64,000 nucleotides of DNA from Hormiphora californensis (lineage: Eukaryota; Ctenophora; Tentaculata; Cydippida; Pleurobrachiidae), in the NCBI GenBank assembly GCA_020137815.1, contig CM035358.1:1734536-1798535 (forward strand), given 5' to 3'. A model generated the notes under the pieces. The model saw nothing but the letters and a program-made list of their open reading frames with translations, was not told where the DNA came from and did not search any database. A program made the position numbers and the translations under genes. Within the stretch, counting starts at the first letter, position 1. Each line of letters begins with the position of its first letter. This document shows positions 45,481 to 55,700 of the stretch, one piece after another.

Positions 45481-48400
45481 TTAAAGAGAAACAACGATTT
45501 TGCAGTACTAATATTCAATTAAGAACAGGAGCTTTCGACTGATCTATGTCAGACGTCTTCAGCTATAACAACAATGAAAATGAAAGTGTTTATGTAGTGG
45601 AGAAGAGGATATGGGATCCGGGGAGGGGAGGAGAGAGGAAGGGATGAGATCCGAGAAGGAAGATGCGATCCGAGAGGAGGGGATGGGGGAGGTGATCCAA
45701 GGGAAGGGAGAAGAGGTGATCCGAGCTGAAGAGAATTAGGAAACAGGTTTGGGAGATCTAGGTTTGATGGAGATGCCAGCAGGACGGGGTTTGAAGGAGT
45801 TAGCAATTCTGGGGAGAAGGTGAGTCCATTGGAGGTTGACAGTAGGAACTTTATCTGTTCGGTTATAATACATGTGATTTGGGTAAATAATCAGGTCAAC
45901 CAGGAATTTTGGGGGGGACGGCTAATTCCTTCACTAATAGTTAGTCTAAGAGGTCCTTATGCACCAAAAAAAAGTTTTAAATCTGAAGTGGTGGGGAAGA
46001 CCCCTATAATTGGCCTTAATTGGCACTAACTGGATATTCACGTAACTTGGCTTAGAAATGGAGTAGAGACAAAAATAAGGACACTAAAATGTGTAGAATC
46101 ATCACATTATAGGGGGTAGAGACCATTACTGAGTCGATATCTCCAATACTAATTGAGATAATTGAGTTAATTGGATAATTCATGCCGCGCATGGTTGCCG
46201 AATACAAATCCTCTTAGAATAGGAGTAGAAATGAAAATAGGGACACTAAACTGTGCAGCGTCCTCGCATTAGTGGGGGTAGACACCCATGAAAAGTTCCT
46301 ATCTCAATTGGTTAATTGGATAATTGGATAATTAGATATGCGCATAGCCGTATTAGCCTATTAGATATATTCAGCAGACCATATACGATACCCTGAGACT
46401 CTAAGAGCCTCCTACATACCCCTAGTACCCTCCTAAATACCCCTCAGACCCCATGCTAGATTCCTATTACACTCTATTAGATGCCCCTCGAAGCTTCCTA
46501 GATAGCCCTTACAGCTCATTTGGTAACCCTTTTACCTTCCTATATACCCCTCAGACCCAGCTAGATGCTTTTTAGATCTTCCTAGATACCCCTAAAACTC
46601 TCCAAGATACACATTAGACTATACTAGATACCTCTTAGACCCCGTTAGATACCCCTAAAATCCTTCTAGATACCCCTCAGATCTTCATATGTATAGTATC
46701 TATTAGATACCCCTAGTACCTTCCTGGGCACCCCTCAGATCTCAGACCATATAAGATACCAATCAAGCATCATTAGATACCCCTCACAGCTCTCTAGATA
46801 CCTTCACAGCTCCTTAGATAGCCATTTTACCCCTCTAGATACCCATTAGACCCTGCTAGATACATATCAGATCTTGCTAGATACCCCTGAACGCCCCAAA
46901 GATACCCCCAGAAGCTACTAGAAACCCCCTTAGACCCCATTAGATAGATATCTGTCAGACCCTTCTAGATACCCCTCCAGCTCCTTAGATAAGCCTATTA
47001 CCATCCTAGACATCCCTCCGACCCTGGGATTGATAGATACCCATTACACCCCTCAAAAGCTTCCTAGATACACCTCACAGCTTATTAGACACCCTAATAG
47101 ACTCCTAGACACCCCCATACCCCTGAAACCAGCCATTAGATAGCGCTCTGAGGTCTGAGGGGTGTCTAAGAAGCTCTGAGGGGTATCTAGAAGGAACTGA
47201 GGGGTATCTGATAGTGCCTAAGGGGTATATTAGTAGAGTCGGAGAGGTATCTTGGAGGGTTTTAGAGGTATCTAGCAGGGTCTGCGTTGTGTGGCTCACA
47301 CCCTTTGGGAGGGTTCAGTAGATCAAAGTCTGAGGGGTGTCTAGGAGGCTAATAGGATTCATAGGAGCTGTGAGGGGTATGAATATGAAGCTTTGAGGCT
47401 TGAGGGGCATCTAAAAGGGTGTGATGGGTATCTAGTAGACCCAGGGTCAGGTATGAAGCTCTGAAGGGTATCTAGAAGGGTCTGACGGGTATCCGACTCT
47501 ACTATATACCCCTTAGACACAATCAGATACCCCTCAGACCCCAGAGGGCTATCTAGTGGACGGTTTCAGGGGCGTGGGTGTGTCTGGGAGTTTATTAGGG
47601 CATCTAAAAAGTTGTGAGGGGTATCTAGGAAGCTCTTGAGGGGATTGAGGGGTATTTAATAGGGTGTAATGGGTATCTAAGAAGCCCAGGGTCTGACGGG
47701 TGTCTTGGATGGTAATAGGCTTATCGAAGGAGCTAGAGGGGTATCTAGAAGGGTCTGACAGATATCTATCTAATGGGGTCTAAGGGGGTATGAATCTAAT
47801 AGATTCTGGGGGTATCTATCAAGATCTGATATGTATCTAGCAGGGTCTTATGGGTATCTAGAGGGGTAAAATGGCTATCTAAGGAGCTGTGAAGGTATCT
47901 AGGGAGCTGTGAGGGGTACTTAATGATGCTTGATTGGTATCTTATATGGTCTGAGATCTGAGGGGTGCCCAGGAAGGTACTAGGGGTATCTATGAAGATC
48001 TGAGGGGTATCTAGAAGGATTTTAGGGGTATCTAACGGGGTCCAAGGGGTATCTAGTAGAGTCTAATGTATATCTTGGAGAGTTGTAGGGCCCTATAGGG
48101 GTATCTAGGAAGATCTAAAAAGCATCTAGCTGGGTCTGAGGGGTGTATAGGAAGGTAAAAGGGTTACCCAATGAGCTGTAAGGGCTATCTAGGAAGCTTC
48201 GAGGGGCATCTAATAGAGTGTAATAGGAATCTAGCATGGGGTATTTAGGAGGGTACTAGGGGTATGTAGGAGGCTCTTAGAGTCTCAGGGTATCGTATAT
48301 GGTCTGCTGAATATATCTAATAGGCTAATACGGCTATGCGCATATCTAATTATCCAATTATCCAATTAACCAATTGAGATAGGAACTTTTCATGGGTGTC

Positions 48401-48905
48401 TACCCCCACTAATGCGAGGACGCTGCACAGTTTAGTGTCCCTATTTTCATTTCTACTCCTATTCTAAGAGGATTTGTATTCGGCAACCATGCACGGCATG
48501 AATTATCCAATTAACTCAATTATCTCAATTAGTATTGGAGATATCGACTCAGTAATGGTCTCTACCCCCTATAATGTGATGATTCTACACATTTTAGTGT
48601 CCTTATTTTTGTCTCTACTCCATTTCTAAGCCAAGTTACGTGAATATCCAGTTAGTGCCAATTAAGGCCAATTATAGGGGTCTTCCCCACCACTTCAGAT
48701 TTAAAACTTTTTTTTGGTGCATAAGGACCTCTTAGACTAACTATTAGTGAAGGAATTAGCCGTCCCCCCCAAAATTCCTGGTCCTTACCCTAATCACATG
48801 CATTATTAATCGCCGGATGAAGAGTGTGAATAGCCGCTTGTTCCAGTAGATTTAGACTGAGGCAGGAGGAAGAAGAGGAGAGGATAGAGGTAGAATTCCA
48901 GTCCA
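45481..48905. mobile_element. 3.4-kb insertion with 10-bp target duplication
   Basis: GTTTCCTGAA occurs at 45,471-45,480 and again at 48,906-48,915, and only once at the empty site 33,561-33,570. The insert holds purine-rich unique DNA (45,481-45,865), a giant palindrome and about 100 bp of unique DNA at the right. No terminal inverted repeat is visible at the outermost ends and no ORF is supported. Confidence 0.8.
45866..48806. repeat. Giant palindrome (fold-back element) built of short direct repeats
   Basis: Left-arm words such as CATGTGATTTGGGTAA, CCAGGAATTTTG and CACGTAACTTGG recur in reverse complement at the right end. Outer parts of each arm hold two related blocks containing AGGGGGTAGA / AGTGGGGGTAGA. 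Inner parts are arrays of TAGATACCCCTCAGACCC-like units (plus sense to about 47,110, minus sense afterwards). Symmetry centre is near 47,335. Confidence 0.85.
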
Positions 48906-49591
48906 GTTTCCTGAAGCTGATGTCCGTGACTTGGGTGTCCAGATGTCCTCGGATGGTTCTTGGTCTAAGCACATTGCCACCATTGTGAGGAGAGCCTCTC
49001 CTATCTGGGTGGATTTTCAGTGTTTTTCGAGATCGTTCACCAGAGGTAATGTTGCAACTCTTCAAATCACTGGTCAGACCAATTTTGGAGTATTGTTGTC
49101 TGGTCTGGGATCCGTCAAAGTCTGGGGACATCAAGTCAATTGAGAACGTCCAACGGTGTTTTACTAGAAGACTTGATGGAATGCAGAATCTCGACTATTG
49201 GGAGAGATTAAAAGTTCTCAACCTGATGTCTCTTCAACGTAGGAGACAACGTTACATATTGATACATGTGTGGAAGACGATCCATGGGTTTGTTCCGAAT
49301 TCTGCAAATCTTGTGTTCCAACACAGTGCAAGGCTGGGTATGAGGTTAGTCCCACCAGTGTTTCCTTATCGGGCTGAGACCTGGAGAGCGAATCAGTACC
49401 ATTCTTCCTTCGGACCGAGAGCTGCTCACCTGTGGAACAGGTTGCCAGCGGCCGTTAACTCTTGCGGAAGCTTAGGTCAATTCAAATCATCCCTGGGCAA
49501 TTACTTGACAGGCTTTTATGACCGTCCCCCTGTCAGAGGCTATCCATCACTTCCCAATGATATTTCCCCTCAATGTGCTGTAAATGTCTGA
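48906..49591 (+). pseudogene. LINE ORF2 C-terminal fragment, frameshifted
   Basis: It resumes with ADVRDLGVQMSSDGSW and shifts frame near 49,000-49,025. From 49,049 it is open for 180 residues with FKSLVRPILEYCCLVW, RRRQRYILIHVWK and RAAHLWNRLPAAV, the typical LINE C-terminus, ending at a stop at 49,589. Confidence 0.8.
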
Positions 49592-49767
49592 GAGTGGCTG
49601 AGAGGTGATACGTGTTTAATTTATTTAGGTGGACCCACTAAGGGAAGGCCTGTTGTGTACACTAAAACTTTTATTGTAAACTTGTAAACTTGTAAACTGT
49701 AACTTTGTTAAACTAAATTAATAAAACATTTTAATTATTACCCATTTTAACTTTCATAGCTCAGACC

Positions 49768-52700
49768 ATGAACCGACCACATAGTCGCCGATCGGACGGG
49801 TCTGAGGCCGAGCAGGAGCGACTTCAGGAATGTAACGAACTCAGTAAGTCAACTTAGCTCTCAGAATACCCCATACCCCCATGACCCCTCCCAATTGACA
49901 TCTTAGCTGATCACTTTTACACACGAAAAATTATTTGCGGCAGACTTTTATTTTTCAGACTTTTGAACAATTTTGAACAATCAAAGAAATTGACATCAAT
50001 AATAAACAGTGATAAATCTCGCTTGCAATCTCGCTTGCATTAATCGAATCGAATTTGAAAATATTTAGTGTATGAAACAAACGTATTGTGCATCTCTCCA
50101 GTCTCCTGCTAGAATTCAACAAATTGCAAGTTATTCAATTCATCCAACTATGTAATACTTTACAAACATTTACAAACGTCTTTTGGTGAACCTGGGCATG
50201 CTCCTTACATAATCTCTTCTCTCTGATTCACTGGTAAAAACATGGCTGAAGTTGAAGCAGGAGGGGTTTTATGAACTTTATTTCGTTGGCGGCGAACTGT
50301 CCTTTCGATTAACTCCCGGGCAGGAAGGTAATTAGCTAATAAAACTTCAGAAAGTCCACGTGCGGTTTGACGGACGATATCTTTTACTGAGGCGTCAGAA
50401 ACTTCGGCAGTATCTTTCAACCTGGGGCGGGGATAGAAAAATATTAGTATTTACTAATCCATATAACATACTTTACTAAAACTAAAATTGTAGATCAAAT
50501 ATGTGTTACTATGATAATGTTTAGCTATTACCACAAAGCTTTGTAAACAAGACTTACTTAGAATAGAACTGGCGAGCTTCAACATCGTAGGAGTCGGGTA
50601 GATGAGTGTGTAGAGGCTGTGTACAGAGTAGCTCCTGCCCTTGCTCGTCCCTGGATCGCAGCCTTGCCTTGCAACCATCATTTTTCTTGCTACAGTACCA
50701 GTAGGTAACCTTGAGTTTAGACTTTAGTTCTCTAGTGGTCTCTTTGATAAAAAATAAAGCCTTCAACTGCAAGTTGCACTCCGCCTCGGGTTCCTCGTAA
50801 AACGGTTACAGTGGATCCATTAGGTGGAGCAAACAAGTCCTCTGAAAAATAAACGCGTGTTAATATTGTAGACATCTCAGGTTACGATTCGTAGCTAGAA
50901 GTGTTTAAAGCATGGACTAATAAGTGTAATTACCTGATTCATTAATAGTAGGAAACGATTCGATATAACTATCGGACAATGGTGGCGGGGGTACAATTTG
51001 GGCGTCTGTAATGATGTCATTCAGTGTAGGTGGCGCTGGCAAATTAACAAAAGTCATGATGAAAAATGATAATGGTTTTTCATACAATTTCGTCACACTT
51101 AAGTATACCCTTCTATTACATTCCATCATGCGACCCGATTTCACTGAGACAGGGTCGAATGTCTTCATAATATTGACGTGACAAGCTGTTGACCATTGAA
51201 CATGATCATGATAATAAACTGATCAGTGATCAGCTAAGAGGTCTATCAGGGTGGTATTCGGTTTGTACACTGATCAGTGATCAGCTAAGAGGTTTGCATT
51301 GTACACTGATCAGTGATCAGATTCTGTGATCTGATCTGGTCAGTGAACAGGTCATAGCACCTTTAGTTATTGGTCGCTTTACTGATTGTCCCTGATCGTA
51401 TATTAGTATTCAGGTATACAGGCAATCAACGTAGTGGACAGTGGTATTCAATTATCTCTCTCTTTCCCTCTCTCACTTTCCTGCCTTCCTGGTCGCCCTC
51501 TCTTTCTCTGTTTCTCTCTTTCCCTTTCTCTCGCTCTCTTGGTCTCGCTCTCTCTCTCGCTCTATGAAGTTTTAAGTGACTAAAGATCGAGTACGTTTCA
51601 GAAATGGAGCTGACGAAACTACAACAGCAGTACAGGATCATGGCAAGCGGCACCAAAGCCTACTGCGAGGAAGCACAAAACGCTATCAGAAAACATAAGT
51701 TAGTGGAGAAAAGATAGTGTTGTAACTGTCCTATTTCTTTTTCTCACGTAGACTAATAATCAGTTGACAAGTTCTCATGTATCTGACTTAGTATTTGCTG
51801 CACTAACACTCAAACTAGAGTCTATTTTTAATAGGGGGAGCATCGAACAGCTGGAGAGCGAAGAAGCAGAACTTCTAAAAGAGCTAAATCTTGCTCGATC
51901 AAACCAGAATAAACTCAAGGACAAGGGTACAGTTGACAAGTTGAAAGGCCTGAAAGACAGAGAAGGTAAGATATCCCGTCACTTGTCGTGAAGTAAACCC
52001 CTGCTGGACCCCTCCTGAAGATGTATCATCTAATTGAAAATCATTTACCGAACTTTTTCCCAGAGGAGGCGATGGCGAAGATTGAGGAAGAAAGGGAGAA
52101 AATCAAGAACTTTGATTTACAGATAAGGAAAATGGAGAAGGCCAAGAGGGATCAGCATAAGAATATGGGAGGGTAAGTGTGCATTTTGTATTTGAAACTA
52201 TGTGGTAATTTTCACTCGCAACCTAATTTCCACGAGAAAGGTATTCTTCGGGCTAGAAACAACTTTGGCTAATATAGTAGTACTATTCAAATCATGAAGA
52301 ATGGTGCTGGTCTGAGACTCAAGAGACATCTCCTTCTCTTGCTAATTCATTGTTTTATCTCTCTAATTTACCCCCCTTTTCGAATAGTGCATCACAGTCT
52401 CCCTTTCCCCCTTTACAATAACGTGTAAAACAGCGACCAAACTTGATATAGACGCCAATATCTCAGCAACCATTCTACATACAGGAGTTTGCAAATATTT
52501 GTGAGAAGCTCCTTCGTCTGGTCTTGAATATGAACTAAAATTTACAAGTCTTTGTACTAAGATGGTGCTTCCATGACCAATTATATGAGCAGCAAACTAA
52601 AAATTATCCAGTATACCAGTGACATTCTACACCATTTCAACACCTTTCCTACAGTAGGGCAAAGGATCTCTCTTCTCTCTCTTTCCCCCAGGGGGGATGG

Positions 52701-55700
52701 TCGTGGGAAAAGTTGATGCACTGTTTTGAGTGATCCCAGGAAAGAAAGGCACTAATTAACCAACTGAGAATGTCATTCAAGATAAAACTATGCAGGAGTG
52801 ATTCATAAGACCCATTTCTACTATTTTAGATGATAATAGGACATAATTAATTTTTTATGCTAGCCCGAAGAATACCTTTAATATTAATACAAAACGCGGA
52901 GTTTTTACGTCAGCCGACCCGAAACCGGATTAAATTTTGCCACCCGCTGGTCTCAGGGCCTCCAAATATGTCAAAATATGTCTGAATTGTCATTTGGGGT
53001 CATTTAGACCTTTTAATTACATGTAATTACCCTTTAATTACATGTAATTACATTTTAATTACATGTAAATACTTCCAATTACATTCCAATTACTTCAGCA
53101 CCTCGAGAGCTTTCGAACGCACCCTATAACACCTTTCTACTCCTTCTAATTGCCGAGTTCTGTATACCCCTTATTTTGACTGTTTTTCGCGTCCTACCCC
53201 TTATGGGTTTGGGTACGGCCATCGCCGCACCCCCTATACGTCGCGGGACCTCGAGACCTTTCCAACGAGCCATAGAACACCTCTCTACTACTTCAGGGGG
53301 CTTCAAAACTTTCACTCTAAAAATATCTATGGTTTATGGTTTATGGTTTATGGTTTACCTCGACCAAAACGCGGAGTTTTTACGTCAGCCGACCCGAAAC
53401 CGGATTAAATTTGCCCACTCGCTGGTCTCAGGGCCTCCAAATATATGTCAAAATATGTCTGAATTGCCATTTGGGGTCATTTAGACCTTTTAATTACATG
53501 CAATTACCCTTTAATTACATGTAATTACATTTTAATTACATGTAATTACTTCCAATTACATTCCAATTACTTCAGCACCTCGAGAGCTTTCGAACGCACC
53601 CTAGAACACCTTTCTACTCCTTCTAATTGCCGAGTTCTGTATACCCCTTATTTTGACTGTTTTTCGCGTCCTACCCCTTATAAGTTTGGGTATGGCCATC
53701 GCCACACCCCCTATACGTCGCGGGACCTCGAGACCTTTCCAACGAGCCATAGAACACCTCTCTACTACTTCAGGGGGCTTCAAAACTTTCACTCTAAAAA
53801 TATCTATGGTTTATGGTTTTATGGTTTACGGTTTATGGTTTTTTTTCATCTGGTATTAAGGGCCTGTCGGCTCGGCCCCGTTGTTTTAGTTTTAGGGGGG
53901 GGGGGGTGTTTTAGGGGGGGATGGGTTGAGTTTGGGTTATATTCGGGTCGGGGGGGCCTTGCCAGGCCCCGAATGGTTTATTTTTCATCTGGTATTAAGG
54001 GCCTGTCGGCTCGGCCCCGTTGTTTTAGTTTTAGGGGGGATGTTTTAGGGGGGATGGATTGAGTTTGGGTTATATTCGGGTCGGGGGGCCTTGCCAGGCC
54101 CCGAATGGTTATGGTTTTTTTTCATCTGGTATTAAGGGCCTGTCGGCTCGGCCCCGTTGTTTTACTGTTTTAGTTTTAGGGGGGATGTTTTAGGGGGGAT
54201 GGGTTGAGTTTGGATTAGATTCGGGTCGGGGGGCCTTGCCAGGCCCCGAATAATGAATGGGTATTTCTATACCTAACTGACTCTCCCAACCAGAGTTCAT
54301 ATGAGTCAGCAAGTGCAGGTAGCGACCAAAAAACAGGTTGCTGTCCTCGAGAACAGGCTGGATCAGGCTCTGAAGAGGTTCAACACAATTCTAGCAGATA
54401 ACAAAAAGAAAAGGGAACTCATTGATCATTTGAGGCAGGAGAAGGTTATCTTTGAGAATCTGTTCAAGAAACTGGAGAAGGTTAGTGTTGCTATTTTGAC
54501 AACGAATTGAAATAGTACGATAAAATTCCCTCTTTCCTAGATCTAGGGTTTTAGTTAGGGGCATGGGGCTTGAGAATGGGAAAAAAAATGGTACCAGCCA
54601 ATTTCTTCACCAATGTGTCCCAAATGGTCCCCAGAAACACCAAAAAGTTTTGTCCGGCTCGGGATGAAGGGCAGAGGGTCCATTTCCTGGTTTATATGCA
54701 TGCGCATCAAGTACTGTGAGGGGGGAATTAAAAATCTTAAAAATTGGAGTTTTGGTCCCGGAAAAAGGGTCTACTCCGACCGGAAACATCGTGTTAGTGG
54801 GGGTAGAGCATGTCAAATTTATCATTAAACCATTCGCTAATGAGATAATTACATAATTAGTATACTAATTATCGAAAAATCGTAAAAATTGGAGTTTTGG
54901 ACCCGAAAATGACTCATCCCGACCGGAAACCGCGTGTTAGTGGCGGTAGAGCAGGTCAAAATTACCCTCAAACCATTTGCTGATGAGATAATTACATAAT
55001 TAGTCGACTAATTCTCGAAAATCGTAAAAATTGGAGTTTTGGACCCGGAAAATGAGCGTACCTGATACCCCTCAGACCCTACTAGATACTCCTCTGACCC
55101 TCCCAGGAACCCCTCTGACCCTCCCAGATAACCCTCTGATCCTCCCAGATACCCCTCTGACCCTCCCAGATAGCCCTCTGACCCTCCCAGATAGCCCTCT
55201 GACCCTACTAGACACCCAAAGACCCTCCCAGATAGCCCTGTGACCCTCGCAGATACCCCTCTGATCCTCCCAGAAAGCCCTCGGACCCTCCCAGATACCC
55301 CTAAGACCCTCCCAGATACCCCCTGATCCTACTAGATAGCCTTAGACCCTCCCAGATAGCCCGCTGACCCTCCCAGATACCCCACTGACCCTACTAAATA
55401 CCCATCTGACCGTCCATATATACCCCTCTGACCCTCTGACCCAACCTGATACCCCTCTGACCCTACCTGATACCCCTCTGACCTTATTAGATATCCTCTG
55501 ACCCTCCCAGATAACCCTCTGACCCTCCCAGATAACCCTCTGACCTTCCCAGATACCCCTCTGACCCTCCCAGATAGCCCTCTGACCCTCCCAGATACCC
55601 CACTGACCCTACTAGATACCCATCTGACCGTCCCATATACCCCTCTGACCCTCCTAGATAGCCCTCTGACCCTCCTATGATACCCCTCTGACCCTCCTAG

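Larger units (their letters stand above)
37452..49738 (+). mobile_element. CR1/L2-group LINE (copy 2), interrupted by two nested insertions
   Basis: LINE pieces in order: 5' end and ORF1 (37,452-38,742), endonuclease part of ORF2 (38,727-40,084), then after the LTR insertion the reverse-transcriptase core (45,097-45,480), then after a 3.4-kb insertion the C-terminal part (48,906-49,591) and a 3' region ending in TTAATAAAACATTTTAATTA near 49,735. About 190 codons between the endonuclease linker and the VDG...GVAQGSVLGPLL box are missing at the LTR insertion site compared with copy 1. Confidence 0.85.
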
